A model generated the notes under the pieces. That model was not told the origin of the DNA. It saw only the letters and a program-made list of their open reading frames with translations, and did not search any database. The translations under genes and the position numbers were made by a program. A DNA stretch of 36,237 nucleotides. It comes from Clostridia bacterium. GTDB lineage: Bacteria; Bacillota; Clostridia; Oscillospirales; Butyricicoccaceae. Below, piece by piece: positions 7,784-16,646 of the stretch (position 1 is its first letter; every line of letters starts with the position of its first letter). Where the stretch lies: the NCBI GenBank assembly GCA_017559995.1, contig JAFYPP010000015.1:1-36237 (forward strand), in the 5' to 3' direction.

Positions 7784-9898
7784 CTACTCTTTCGTTCCCA
7801 GTCGAGTGAGAGGCGGACGGTTAGCCTCCCGCAGGAGAAGCACACTCAGAAGCAGCGCAAAGGCAGCCGTCTGGATACCGCAAGCCAGCGCAGCCGTCTG
7901 CCAGCCGCCGCCACCCTGAAAGACAAAGTCTTCTTCCCTTCCGCTGTCACCGGTGGGTTCAAAATTGCTGATCGGTGTCTGCTGGGCTGCATTGTCCATA
8001 ATTTTGGTCACCAATCGGTCGGAGAGTGCGCCACCCGCCGCCGCGCCTAAAGCCGCACCTGCAAGAGAAATCAGCAACAGGCCGATGAGCAACAGTGCCA
8101 TTGCTTTACCTTTAGAGGTGCCCAACGAGCGCAGAACGGCCATTTCTCTGCTCTTTTGCCAACAATGTATCACGGCCAGCACCAGTACGGTAAGCACCGC
8201 CACCACCAACGACAACGCAAACAGCAGTTGACTGACCTGCTCCAGCCGCACAAGACTGGGGATGATCTTGGTGAGTCCCTTGTCATAGACTGTCAGATCC
8301 ACGGTGATGCCGTTTTCCTGCTGACCCAGCAAGCCTTGTTCCTTGATAGCAGCCAGATAATCCTGTGTGCCGAAGGGATCCAGCCGGATAGATACACTGT
8401 ATTCCGACTGCATCGGGGCCGGCGCGTTGTGCACCGAACCGGTAGGCAGGATGACCATATGTCGGTCAAAGCCCTCCAGTCGATTGTAAAAATAGTTGTT
8501 TTTGAGCGGCACGCCGCAAAGGGTTACCTGTCCGTCGTAAAAGCCTACGATGGTGTAGGTGCCGCTGTCAAAGAAATTATCCATGGCCGTGCCGCTGAAT
8601 CGGCTGCCGCCCATGGGGTTTTGGAACCGTTCCAGCCGATCCTCGAACAGGTCGGAAATGTAAAGAGACTCGTGGGACACCACGGTATCGTTCATAGGAT
8701 AATCCGATTGAAAAAACTGAAAGTCCAGCGTATCCCCGATCTGCCATTGGTTCACATCAGCCAGCGTCTGGCTCACCAGACAGACTTTGGCGCCATTGGT
8801 GTGATCCTCCTCGGTCAGACCGCGCCCCTGGCTGATGAACACATCACCGGTGCTGAAGGGCAGCATGGCATTCATGTCTGAGGTAGTGATGGCGGTCAGC
8901 GAATGGGAATTGATGGCCGACACCTCGGCGGCCTGCCGGAAGAAATCTCCCCGCTCGGTCTCCCAAAAGTCCTCGGTGTACTCGGCGATGGGGGCGTAGA
9001 GATCGCATGACGGATAATACAGGCGAGCAAACTGCCCGTCTGCGTCACGAACCATCCTTCCGCCGCTGTTCAGATAGCGGTTATTGCCGATTTCGACCCG
9101 CAGTACATCCAGAAGGCCGGCGGTCTGAAAGCGCCCCGCGCTCACCACACCTTCCGCCAGCAGAATATAGGTCTTTCCCGGCTCCAGAACGAAGCCGCCG
9201 TCCAACTGTCCATCCTCCCCCCGGGTACCCATGGGGAAATCGGGGATGTACGATTGGCCGCCCCATTCCTGCGGCTGCAGCTCCTCGGCGGTGATGCAGT
9301 TGGAGATGGCAAGGGTGGTACCGTATTCCGCACGGCCAAACGCCGACCAGAGCACCTCTGCCGGGAACCGGATGTATGCGCCCCGTTCGTACTTATAGAC
9401 AACCTGGCCGCTGGGATCGGTTTCTGCCCATCGCTCATATTTCAGACCCGGCACGGTCAGCGGCTCGCTTCCCTTGTAGCGGAAGATCACCACTTCGGTC
9501 TCGTCGTAATAGTAATAGTCGCTTTGTCCCAGTGTGGCATCGGTGACCAATTTCTCTGCCACATAGGCTCCGAACTGGTTGCGCACATCCACCGATACCA
9601 CCTGCGGCTGATCGTAAAGCGCCTCCAGCACCGGCAAGTCGGTTTCGGCAGGAAATGTACCCTTATAGTCGGGGTCAGTGATTTCCGTCAGCGTACCAAA
9701 CCAGTCCACAGGCGCGGTGAGCCGGGGTGTGGCGATCACGTCAAAACTGTCGTAAATGGCCTGGATGTTGGCTTTCGCGCTCTGCCGGAGATTCAAACCG
9801 ATGGTGAAAAAAGCGCAGGCTATGGCAATCACCCCGAAATAGGCCAATGTCCGTATGGGTGTACGGAACACCTGCTGGATACTCCTTCGAAACAGCAT
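7784..9898 (-). CDS. FtsX-type ABC permease, large subunit, copy 1 (704 aa)
   Basis: The protein starts MLFRRSIQQVFRTPIRT, then one transmembrane helix. An extracytoplasmic domain of about 500 residues contains a MacB-like segment (VFISQGRGLTEEDHTNG ... IGDTLDFQF). C-terminal helices include LLFALSLVVAVLTVLVLAVI, with a REMAVLRSLGTSKGKAM coupling loop. The ATG at 9898 was chosen because AAAGGAGGGG lies just before it; the longer frame to 9961 has no ribosome site. It is the first gene of the exporter operon and is divergent from the ECF sigma gene 140 nt away, which suggests sigma-dependent expression. Substrate unknown; antimicrobial peptide or envelope-stress export is a reasonable guess. 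Confidence 0.88.
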   Translation of the reverse strand: MLFRRSIQQVFRTPIRTLAYFGVIAIACAFFTIGLNLRQSAKANIQAIYDSFDVIATPRLTAPVDWFGTLTEITDPDYKGTFPAETDLPVLEALYDQPQVVSVDVRNQFGAYVAEKLVTDATLGQSDYYYYDETEVVIFRYKGSEPLTVPGLKYERWAETDPSGQVVYKYERGAYIRFPAEVLWSAFGRAEYGTTLAISNCITAEELQPQEWGGQSYIPDFPMGTRGEDGQLDGGFVLEPGKTYILLAEGVVSAGRFQTAGLLDVLRVEIGNNRYLNSGGRMVRDADGQFARLYYPSCDLYAPIAEYTEDFWETERGDFFRQAAEVSAINSHSLTAITTSDMNAMLPFSTGDVFISQGRGLTEEDHTNGAKVCLVSQTLADVNQWQIGDTLDFQFFQSDYPMNDTVVSHESLYISDLFEDRLERFQNPMGGSRFSGTAMDNFFDSGTYTIVGFYDGQVTLCGVPLKNNYFYNRLEGFDRHMVILPTGSVHNAPAPMQSEYSVSIRLDPFGTQDYLAAIKEQGLLGQQENGITVDLTVYDKGLTKIIPSLVRLEQVSQLLFALSLVVAVLTVLVLAVIHCWQKSREMAVLRSLGTSKGKAMALLLIGLLLISLAGAALGAAAGGALSDRLVTKIMDNAAQQTPISNFEPTGDSGREEDFVFQGGGGWQTAALACGIQTAAFALLLSVLLLREANRPPLTRLGTKE

Positions 9899-9998
9899 AC
9901 ATACCCCTCCTTTGGTTTCTTCTACTGATATAACGCACGAACGGCGCAAAACCGGACACACTTTCCCGAAAGTTCTTCAAATTATTTCGTTTCTCTGG

Positions 9999-10004
9999 TA
10001 TACT
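9999..10004 (+). promoter_or_regulatory. -10 box of the first sigma gene
   Basis: TATACT preceded by TGG (TGGTATACT) lies 34 nt before the GTG start. The -35 region is weak. The second module has TGGTATGAT at a comparable place (15098-15103), so the element is conserved between the copies. Confidence 0.5.
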
Positions 10005-10038
10005 GTATTTGAAACAGGTATTTGGGGAGGTGAAGCCG

Positions 10039-10554
10039 GTGCTTTTCTACTTGCAGACCTTGTCCACAGAGCAGGAGCGAATGACCTTTGAGGCGCTGTA
10101 TCTGCGCTACCGCAGTCTGATGCTTTCGGTGGCCCGCCGGTTTCTCGCCGAACCGCAAGACGCCGAAGATGCCGTTCATCAGGCGTTTTTGTCCATTTTG
10201 AAAAACTTCCATAAAATTTCCCATATCGACTGTCCGGAAACCCGCGCTTTCGTCGTTATCATAGTAGAGCGAAAAGCGTTGGACATTCTCCGGATGAGGA
10301 AAAAGACTGTTCCGCTGGAGGAAATGGAACAGGGCGTGGACATCCCACTGCCCGGTGACGGCGGTCTTGCCGATGCCATGGCAAAACTGCCCGCCCGGTA
10401 CCGACAGGTGCTGCTGCTGCGCTTTGCCTACGGCTACACCACCCGGGAGTTGGCAAGGGAGTTTGACATGACCCAAAGCGCTGTACAAAAACTGATCTGG
10501 CGAGCCAAAGAGGTGCTGGAAGCCATCTATACGGAAGGGGGCGACAGAACATGA
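10039..10554 (+). CDS. ECF-type RNA polymerase sigma factor, copy 1 (171 aa)
   Basis: Sigma region 2 is seen in AEDAVHQAFLSILKN followed by RAFVVIIVERKALDILR. Region 4 is seen in LPARYRQVLLLRFAYGY and the helix-turn-helix TTRELAREFDMTQSAVQKLIWRAK. GGGGAGG lies 8 nt before the GTG at 10039, and the same arrangement occurs in copy 2, so this start is preferred over TTG at 10009. The gene overlaps the next by ATGA. It is divergent from the exporter operon and likely directs its transcription and possibly its own; cognate promoters were not identified with confidence. Confidence 0.9.
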   Translation: MLFYLQTLSTEQERMTFEALYLRYRSLMLSVARRFLAEPQDAEDAVHQAFLSILKNFHKISHIDCPETRAFVVIIVERKALDILRMRKKTVPLEEMEQGVDIPLPGDGGLADAMAKLPARYRQVLLLRFAYGYTTRELAREFDMTQSAVQKLIWRAKEVLEAIYTEGGDRT

Positions 10555-11258
10555 AGTTTGATGACAAGCAATTGGCGCAGGCGGCAAAGGAGCTGAGCCA
10601 CGCCATGGGCACTTCTCTCTCCAAACCGGAGGAACAGGTCTTCTCCCCTGCCTTTGAAGAAAAAATGGAGCAATTGCTGAAAAAACAGCGGCGGCAGAAA
10701 TATCTGAAACGAATTGCCTGCAGCGCCGCTTCTATTCTGGCTTTGCTGATTACGGTCGGCTGTCTGTTTCTGGCGCTGAACACCGAAGCGCGCGCCTACC
10801 TTCAGACATGGTACCGCAGCGTCAGCATCGGGCGGTATACCTATCGGTTCAACGAGGATCGGCGCGGCCAGCCTCTTCCCGACTATGAGGTTACCTGGCT
10901 GCCGGAAGGGTATCGCTACAACAGAACAAGGCGTTTTGAAAATACCACTTTGGTGAGCTACCGCAAGGAAAGCCCGACGGAGCGGTATATCACCCCCTTG
11001 GGTCTTGAGTATTTCTGGATCTCCGACCAGATGGCCCTGACCGTCGGTGCGTATGGCAATCATACGGTGACACAGCAGCAAGTCACCGTCAACGGAAAGC
11101 CCGCCCACCTTTATGAGAACATTAACTCCTCCAATGGTCAGCGTGATTATATTCTGGTATGGATCGATCAGGAGGCCGGACTGGTATTTCGTTTGGGTAC
11201 CAGCCTCTCCATTGAAGAAACCATCGCCGTGGCCGAGAACATTCGCCCGGTAAAATAA
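10551..11258 (+). CDS. DUF4367-type membrane protein, candidate anti-sigma or sensor, copy 1 (235 aa)
   Basis: The first 55 residues are cytoplasmic and helical. One transmembrane helix (CSAASILALLITVGCLFLAL, about 61-80) is followed by an extracytoplasmic domain with PDYEVTWLPEGYRYN and a C-terminal ILVWIDQEAGLVFRLGTSLSIEE, the pattern of DUF4367. It overlaps the sigma gene by four bases (ATGA), which is typical of translationally coupled sigma/anti-sigma pairs. I infer that the N-terminal part holds the sigma factor at the membrane until the outer domain senses a signal, although no canonical zinc anti-sigma motif (HxxxCxxC) is present. Its gene ends just before a bidirectional terminator. 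Confidence 0.8.
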   Translation: MKFDDKQLAQAAKELSHAMGTSLSKPEEQVFSPAFEEKMEQLLKKQRRQKYLKRIACSAASILALLITVGCLFLALNTEARAYLQTWYRSVSIGRYTYRFNEDRRGQPLPDYEVTWLPEGYRYNRTRRFENTTLVSYRKESPTERYITPLGLEYFWISDQMALTVGAYGNHTVTQQQVTVNGKPAHLYENINSSNGQRDYILVWIDQEAGLVFRLGTSLSIEETIAVAENIRPVK

Positions 11259-11272
11259 CTTTGATGAAACGC

Positions 11273-11306
11273 AAAAGTACCCTGTAAATGTACAGGGTAC
11301 TTTTTG
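11273..11306. terminator. Bidirectional terminator between the two exporter modules
   Basis: A perfect 14-bp stem (AAAAGTACCCTGTA with its complement) has a 4-nt loop and T-runs on both strands. It lies between the stop of the DUF4367 gene (11258) and the convergent stop of the second ATPase (11321). Confidence 0.85.
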
Positions 11307-11320
11307 TATAGCAGATAGAC

Positions 11321-11977
11321 TCAGCTATCCGCCAGCGCGCCATCCTTCAGTTTCAGCACTTCATCGGCCTTGTCGGCAATACTGAGGTCGTGGGTGACAA
11401 CGATAACACAGTAGCCCTCTTCATGAGCCAGTTTCTGCAGCAGATCGATAACGATCTCACTGTTTTCCGTATCCAGATTGCCGGTGGGCTCGTCGGCCAA
11501 AATGATCTTTGCGTCACTTGCCAGTGCTCTTGCAATCGCCACTCTCTGCTGCTCGCCGCCGGAGAGCATGGCCGGCAGGCGCTTGAAATAGGTCTCATCC
11601 AGACCTACGGCACGCAGCTTTTCCTCTGCGATTTTCTTCGCACCGGGGACTTTTTTCAGTTCCAGCGGGAAGGTGACGTTCTCCATCACCGACAGCAAGG
11701 GTAGCAGATTGTAACTCTGATAGATCACCGCCACCGTGTCCCGATGGTAGATATCCCGGTCGATCTCCGCGGTGGTCTTGTCCTCATAGACCACCTGTCC
11801 CTCGGTGGGGAGATCCAATGCTGCCAGCAGGGACAGCAGCGTAGTCTTGCCGCTGCCCGAACGGCCGATAAGCGCGTAAAACTTTCCCGGTTCGAACGCA
11901 TAAGTGATACCTTTAAGGGCTTTCACTGTCTGATATTTGCTTTTGTAGGTATAGGCTACATTTTCAATTTTCAGCAT
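11321..11977 (-). CDS. ABC transporter ATP-binding protein, copy 2
   Basis: This 218-aa ATPase has Walker A GRSGSGKT, signature LSGGEQQR and Walker B IILADEP in the same positions as copy 1. The two proteins are about 94% identical over the whole length. Differences are conservative (for example Ile/Leu and Phe/Tyr) except for the last five residues. It is the last gene of the second exporter operon, 9 nt after the small permease. The near identity beside diverged permeases points to recent gene conversion or strong constraint, possibly because both ATPases can serve both permease pairs. Confidence 0.93.
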   Translation of the reverse strand: MLKIENVAYTYKSKYQTVKALKGITYAFEPGKFYALIGRSGSGKTTLLSLLAALDLPTEGQVVYEDKTTAEIDRDIYHRDTVAVIYQSYNLLPLLSVMENVTFPLELKKVPGAKKIAEEKLRAVGLDETYFKRLPAMLSGGEQQRVAIARALASDAKIILADEPTGNLDTENSEIVIDLLQKLAHEEGYCVIVVTHDLSIADKADEVLKLKDGALADS

Positions 11978-11986
11978 AACTGCCTC

Positions 11987-13087
11987 CTATTCTCCCGCCA
12001 TGACGGTGAACACGTTTGCTTTTGCCAGCTGCCAGACTGCCGCGGCGCCGCCAAGCAAAAAGCAGATCAGCACCAACGCCAGATATTGGGGTGCAAAGGC
12101 ACTTTTCCCCATGGCGCCACTGGCCAGCAAGCCGCCCAGCAGCGTGCCCAATGATGCCTGAATAGCAGATTCCAAAAGGAAGATTCCGAACACCTGCCTC
12201 CGGCGGGTGCCAAGGGAGCGCAGAACGGCAGCTTCCTTTTTTCTTCCACGCAAAAGGAGGAAGGACAGGCCAAAGCCGATGCCGGCTACCACTGCCAACA
12301 GCACGGGCAGAAGAGTGTTCAGCAGGCGGATGTGCTGCCGGAACTTGGCGGTTACCTGCTGCAGAAGTGCATCGTTAACGGTCAGACGCGCGGAACCTTT
12401 TTCCAGCCCCAGTTTGCTCATCTGCGCCTTAAATTCCCCCAACTTATCCAGTTTTTGCAGTTCCATTTCCAGAATGTTGTAGGTGATTTTCTGCTGATTT
12501 TCCCGCAGAAACACCTCCATGGCACCAAGCGGGCAGTAATAGGTGTCCTCCTCGTCGGCAGAGCGGTATTCTTTGCCGTACAGCCCCACCACGGTCAATT
12601 CCATGGTCTGTCCGCGGTAGACGCCGCCCAACGGCACCACAACGGTGGAACCCAGTTCCAATTCCAAAGACAGCGGCGCCAGACAGACTGCCTCCTGCCC
12701 TTCCAGCACGGAGATATCGTATCCGTCCAGCCAGGTGATGTAAGGTACCCAACCCTCAAAATCGGGCACCAGCCGCGGGGCACTCAGCGCCCGCAGTATG
12801 TCCTGCCGGGCGGTTTTGTTCTGTATCAGCGCCTCGTGATCCTTCACGAACCCGCTGTCCAGAATGGCGCGGCAGATCTCCTCTTCGATAGACGCGCCGG
12901 CGCCGCCGCTATAGCCGGCCACCCGGGCGGTGACGGTGGTCACCTCATAAATGCGCGCAAGCTGCTCCCTGCTGTTTTGGATACTGCCGGTGAACACCGA
13001 CAGGAAAAAGGTCAGCGCGGTCACGGCCAGAACCGCCGCGAGGGTGATGCGCCAGTTGCGGATCACGGTTTTCCATGCGTATTTCAC
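11987..13087 (-). CDS. FtsX-type ABC permease, small subunit, copy 2 (366 aa)
   Basis: The preferred start is GTG at 13087 (VKYAWKTVIRNWRITLAAVLAV), with GAAGGGAG upstream inside the end of the large permease gene. It aligns with the MKLIWKNF start of copy 1, so the upstream ATG at 13144 is rejected. An N-terminal helix, a 220-residue outer domain and C-terminal helices with the KKEAAVLRSLGTRRRQVF coupling loop match FtsX permeases. Five bases separate it from the preceding stop. The membrane and coupling parts resemble copy 1, whereas the outer domain is only weakly similar. Confidence 0.88.
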   Translation of the reverse strand: MKYAWKTVIRNWRITLAAVLAVTALTFFLSVFTGSIQNSREQLARIYEVTTVTARVAGYSGGAGASIEEEICRAILDSGFVKDHEALIQNKTARQDILRALSAPRLVPDFEGWVPYITWLDGYDISVLEGQEAVCLAPLSLELELGSTVVVPLGGVYRGQTMELTVVGLYGKEYRSADEEDTYYCPLGAMEVFLRENQQKITYNILEMELQKLDKLGEFKAQMSKLGLEKGSARLTVNDALLQQVTAKFRQHIRLLNTLLPVLLAVVAGIGFGLSFLLLRGRKKEAAVLRSLGTRRRQVFGIFLLESAIQASLGTLLGGLLASGAMGKSAFAPQYLALVLICFLLGGAAAVWQLAKANVFTVMAGE

Positions 13088-13092
13088 AGAAG

Positions 13093-14997
13093 TCACTCCC
13101 TTCTTCCCAGCTGCAGCAGCGGCGGTTTGCGGCTTTCGTTCCAAACAAGCACCGTACAGAACAGTGCCATGACCGCCATCACTGCCAGCGCGGCAAGCAC
13201 CGCATTTTGCCCCGGCTGTACGCTCTCAAAGGAATACATATCCAGTTTTGACCAGACCTCTTCTCCCACGGTGTTGGCGGTAAAGGTGGTGTCGCCCAGA
13301 TCTTCCGACGCGGCGGCCAGAATCCGCTCCGCCACCTGTCCAGAGATCCGGTGGCCGCACCATGCGCCAACCACGCAGCCCAAAGCGCTTGCCGCTAACA
13401 ATCCGGCTAAAATCACCACCAGCACCTGCCCTTTCCGCAGGCCGAGGGATCGCAGACAGGCGATTTCCTTTTTGGAGCGCCACAGGTGAAACACCGCCAG
13501 CACGGCCACCGACAGCAGGGATGCCGCCGCCGACAGGGACACCGTCAGCGTGCTGATATCCGACATCTGCTGCAGGCCGTCGGCCATGGCGGAAATGCCC
13601 TGATCGTACAGTTTGAAGGTCACCTGATACCCCTGCTCCCGTTTGCGGGTGAGGCCGGAGTCCTCCATATCGGCAAGGAACTCCATGCCCGAGAGGGTCT
13701 CCAGCCGGATGGTGGTGTTGTAGCTATGCAGTTTGGGTGAGGGGGCGTTTTCCACCGATTTTTCGGGCAGGTACACGTCGATCCACAAAGCGCCAATCTC
13801 CTCGTTGTATTCGATCTCAGAGGCATCGGGAACGGTCAGCAGACCGTCATATATGCCAATGATCTCATAGCTGCCTCTATCAAAGAACTCCTCGGTTTGG
13901 GCATTGTACTGCGGGAACAAATCATCGTGGATGCGGGTGTACATGTACTGGTTCTCAAAAAAGGAGAACTCGATCACGTCACCCACCTGCCACTTGTTGA
14001 TATCGGCCAATTCGGCGCTGACGATACACACAGGATTGCCGTTTTGATAATCATCCGCGGTAAAGCCGCGGCCTTCTACCACCGAAAGATTGCCCTTGTA
14101 AAAAGGCAGGACGGAAGAAAGGTCATTTGTGGTGACAGCGTTGATGGAACGAATATCGTAATAGCAGCACTCCGCAGCCTCCGCAAACCACGTCCCCTGT
14201 TCGGTTTCCCAAAAGTCTTCGCTGTATTCTGCAATAGGCTCGTACAGATCATCGCGTCGCCAACTCTCCCAATGCGCACCGCCGTCATAATAGGCGTACA
14301 ACTCCTTCTGATGACTCGAAATATCAAGCCACAGGCTGTAAACCTTTGTCTTATCCGTAGTGTCTCCAAGCCTGTAGCTCCCAGCATTCACAGTAGCAAT
14401 GTATTCCTTTCCCGGGTCCAGGGTAATGGCAGAGCCAGAATGCTTGGCCACCGGAAGACTGGTTGCATAGGTATGTGAAACAGGATACCCTGCAGCAGAC
14501 CAGGTGACGGTCAGCGGGAGGGTCGTCATTGCTTCGCTGTCATAATGTTCTATGCTCTCCAGCGTTACCGATTCCGTCCCGTTAAAGACAAAGCGGATCA
14601 CATCTTCAAAGCCTTTGGCGTGCGGCTTGCTGTAAGCCGCTCCCCGCTCGAAGCCTTCGTTGTGCACATAAGCGCCAAAGCGGTTGCGCACATCAATACT
14701 TTTCACACCTGCGGCGTTCAGAATGGGGGTCAGGTCATAATCCTCCGCCGCGCAGGGCCAGTAACCGGCATGGTCGCCCATGTCCGCCGGAAGACCTCGC
14801 CGGGTGACATACCCTTGAAAAGATGGTACGGCGATGACCTCATAGCTGTCGTAAATGGCCTCCAGATTTTTCTCGGTACTGGCCCGCAGGTTCAGCCCCA
14901 GGGTCAGAAACGCGCACACCAGTGCCATCAGCGCAAAGCACAGGATCATCCGCACCGGCGCGCGGCGCGCCTGCCGCATACTTGCCCGAAACAACAT
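13093..14997 (-). CDS. FtsX-type ABC permease, large subunit, copy 2 (634 aa)
   Basis: The protein starts MLFRASMRQARRAPVRM and has one N-terminal helix, an extracytoplasmic domain of about 470 residues and C-terminal helices. The coupling loop reads KKEIACLRSLGLRKGQVL. Shared landmarks with copy 1 include SIDVRNRFGAYV, EYSEDFWETE and VVEGRGFTADDYQNGNPVC, so they are paralogues, but copy 2 is about 70 residues shorter. AAAAAGGAGGG precedes the ATG at 14997. It begins the second exporter operon and is divergent from the second sigma gene 131 nt away. Confidence 0.88.
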   Translation of the reverse strand: MLFRASMRQARRAPVRMILCFALMALVCAFLTLGLNLRASTEKNLEAIYDSYEVIAVPSFQGYVTRRGLPADMGDHAGYWPCAAEDYDLTPILNAAGVKSIDVRNRFGAYVHNEGFERGAAYSKPHAKGFEDVIRFVFNGTESVTLESIEHYDSEAMTTLPLTVTWSAAGYPVSHTYATSLPVAKHSGSAITLDPGKEYIATVNAGSYRLGDTTDKTKVYSLWLDISSHQKELYAYYDGGAHWESWRRDDLYEPIAEYSEDFWETEQGTWFAEAAECCYYDIRSINAVTTNDLSSVLPFYKGNLSVVEGRGFTADDYQNGNPVCIVSAELADINKWQVGDVIEFSFFENQYMYTRIHDDLFPQYNAQTEEFFDRGSYEIIGIYDGLLTVPDASEIEYNEEIGALWIDVYLPEKSVENAPSPKLHSYNTTIRLETLSGMEFLADMEDSGLTRKREQGYQVTFKLYDQGISAMADGLQQMSDISTLTVSLSAAASLLSVAVLAVFHLWRSKKEIACLRSLGLRKGQVLVVILAGLLAASALGCVVGAWCGHRISGQVAERILAAASEDLGDTTFTANTVGEEVWSKLDMYSFESVQPGQNAVLAALAVMAVMALFCTVLVWNESRKPPLLQLGRRE

Positions 14998-15097
14998 GGG
15001 AACATCCCTCCTTTTTGTCCTTTGCTTCTTAAACGATGGAGGGATGGGTTTTCAGACAGCAATTTGCCCTTTTTCTTTCTTTTTTGAAAAAATATGG

Positions 15098-15103
15098 TAT
15101 GAT
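15098..15103 (+). promoter_or_regulatory. -10 box of the second sigma gene
   Basis: TATGAT preceded by TGG lies 25 nt before the GTG start and matches the arrangement in copy 1. A T-rich tract lies upstream instead of a clear -35 box. Confidence 0.45.
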
Positions 15104-15128
15104 AGTCCAAGGAAAGGAGGTGCGGCAG

Positions 15129-15647
15129 GTGCTGCTTTATCTGCAAACGCTGGAAACATCCGATGACAAGGCAAAGTTTGAGGCCCTTTACCGCACCTAC
15201 TGCGGTTTGATGGTGGCGGTCGCCATGAAGCTTTTGAGCAATCGTGCCGACGCCGAGGACGCCGTCCATCAGGCATTTTTGTCCATTTTGAAAAATATGG
15301 ATAAAATTTCCGATGTGGACTGTCTGAAAACCAAGTCCTATGTCGTTATCATTACAGAGAACAAGGCCATCGACCTGCTGCGGGCGCGAAAAAAGACCCT
15401 TCCCCGGGATTTTGAGGAAGAGCCGCCGGGCGTCACCATCCCGCCGCCGGGAGAGGATGATCTGGCCGCAGCACTGGCAAGGCTGCCCGCCCGATATCGG
15501 GAGATCCTTTTGCTCCATTATCACCACGGCTACAGCCGCCGGGAACTGTCCCAAATGCTGGAGTTATCCTACGCCGCCGTGCAGCAGTTGATCTGGCGTG
15601 CGAAGGCTGCCCTCAGAAAGCAACTGGAAGGAGGAGACGGTACATGA
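15129..15647 (+). CDS. ECF-type RNA polymerase sigma factor, copy 2 (172 aa)
   Basis: Regions 2 and 4 are clear: AEDAVHQAFLSILKN, which is identical to copy 1, then YVVIITENKAIDLLRARKK, and LPARYREILLLHYHHGY with the helix-turn-helix SRRELSQMLELSYAAVQQLIWRAK. The GTG at 15129 has AAAGGAGG at 8-9 nt, as in copy 1; the ATG at 15036 lies upstream of the promoter-like box and is rejected. The region 4 recognition helix differs from copy 1 (LSYAAVQQ versus MTQSAVQK), so the two factors may read different promoters. Confidence 0.9.
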   Translation: MLLYLQTLETSDDKAKFEALYRTYCGLMVAVAMKLLSNRADAEDAVHQAFLSILKNMDKISDVDCLKTKSYVVIITENKAIDLLRARKKTLPRDFEEEPPGVTIPPPGEDDLAAALARLPARYREILLLHYHHGYSRRELSQMLELSYAAVQQLIWRAKAALRKQLEGGDGT

Positions 15648-16330
15648 GTTTTTCCGAAAACGATTTAAAACGCGCGGCAAAGGCTGTGGATCAGGCCATG
15701 CTGGACAATCTGCCGCCGCCCGAAACGCCCTCTCCCCTGCTGTTGGAAAAGCTGGAAGTTCTGTCTGTGAAACCGGCACGCAAACCCAAATGGAAAACCG
15801 TCCTTCCCCGGGTGGCGGCCTGTATTGTCGTCTTTTTTGCCGTGGGCAGCTGCTGGCTTGTGTCGGATATCGATGCCCGCGCTGCCCTTCTGCAGTGGAT
15901 GCGGGACTTTACACAGGAACACTACGGTTATTATTTCAGCGAGATGGAGTCCCACGACGCATTGCCGGAATACGACTTTGGCTGGATGCCCTTCGGCTGG
16001 AAAAGATCCCCAATCGGTGACAAAGAAAGTACCCACCACCGATTCGTTTATAGCAACTATTCGGAAGGCATGAGCATCAATCTGCTCTATTTCTACCCCA
16101 AGAGCGACAGCAACTACATGATCCGCCCTTATCAGGGGTTGACCATTGAGCACAGTATACTCATTATCCGCAATTCTCAGGCCGACCTGTACCGTATGAG
16201 CGGTGCGAAGAACACCAACCTGCTGGTTTGGATCGATCCCGACAGCGGTCTGCTGTTTCAGGTAAGCGGTGAGCTCCCGGAGGAAGAAGATCTCATCCGC
16301 ATGATGGAAAGCCTGCATCCGGTGGAGTAA
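15644..16330 (+). CDS. DUF4367-type membrane protein, candidate anti-sigma or sensor, copy 2 (228 aa)
   Basis: The architecture is the same as copy 1: a cytoplasmic helical N-terminus of about 50 residues, a transmembrane helix (VAACIVVFFAVGSCWLV, about 57-73) and an outer domain. The outer domain has PEYDFGWMPFGWKRS and ends with LLVWIDPDSGLLFQVSGELPEEE. It overlaps the sigma gene by ATGA. The outer domains share the WIDxxxGLxF core but little else, as expected if each senses a different signal. Role as sigma regulator is inferred from position. Confidence 0.8.
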   Translation: MSFSENDLKRAAKAVDQAMLDNLPPPETPSPLLLEKLEVLSVKPARKPKWKTVLPRVAACIVVFFAVGSCWLVSDIDARAALLQWMRDFTQEHYGYYFSEMESHDALPEYDFGWMPFGWKRSPIGDKESTHHRFVYSNYSEGMSINLLYFYPKSDSNYMIRPYQGLTIEHSILIIRNSQADLYRMSGAKNTNLLVWIDPDSGLLFQVSGELPEEEDLIRMMESLHPVE

Positions 16331-16334
16331 AAAG

Positions 16335-16364
16335 AAAAAAGACCGCATCTGCGGTCTTTTTTTT
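16335..16364 (+). terminator. Terminator after the second sigma operon
   Basis: A 13-bp stem (AAAAAAGACCGCA with its complement) has a 2-nt gap and is followed by a T-run. It begins 5 nt after the stop codon at 16330. Confidence 0.9.
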
Positions 16365-16564
16365 CTTGTGCAAAAGGCTCTTTCAGCCACGCGGCAAGGT
16401 ATGCTTTCCGTGCCGCTGCCCTGAATGCTTCAATGCCCGTTTTGCGTCAGATGGTTTCCGATACCCTCAAGTTCTGCTCGCAGACCGTCAGATACCGTCC
16501 ATTCTGTCTTCGGTTCTCCTGCGCTTAGTCCCGGATTTCAGAATGAACAGGCGTTCAAATCAAG
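16365..16564. other. Gene-free spacer
   Basis: Apart from the terminator on its left and the promoter on its right I see nothing here. A plus-strand frame (16366-16587) has no ribosome site and an unlikely composition. Confidence 0.5.
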
Positions 16565-16593
16565 TTGTGGAAATGGTCGAAATATGATATAAT
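16565..16593 (+). promoter_or_regulatory. Sigma-A-type promoter for the gene at 16647
   Basis: TTGTGG (16565-16570), a 17-nt spacer and TATAAT (16588-16593). The start codon lies 53 nt downstream of the -10 box. Confidence 0.7.
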
Positions 16594-16646
16594 TATTTAC
16601 ACATAAAGAGCAAAGACGATGTTGTACTGATGAATCGAGGTGTAAA

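Noticed and set aside
16366..16587. 73-codon plus-strand frame
   Set aside because: No ribosome site, begins in the terminator tail and overlaps the promoter of the next gene.
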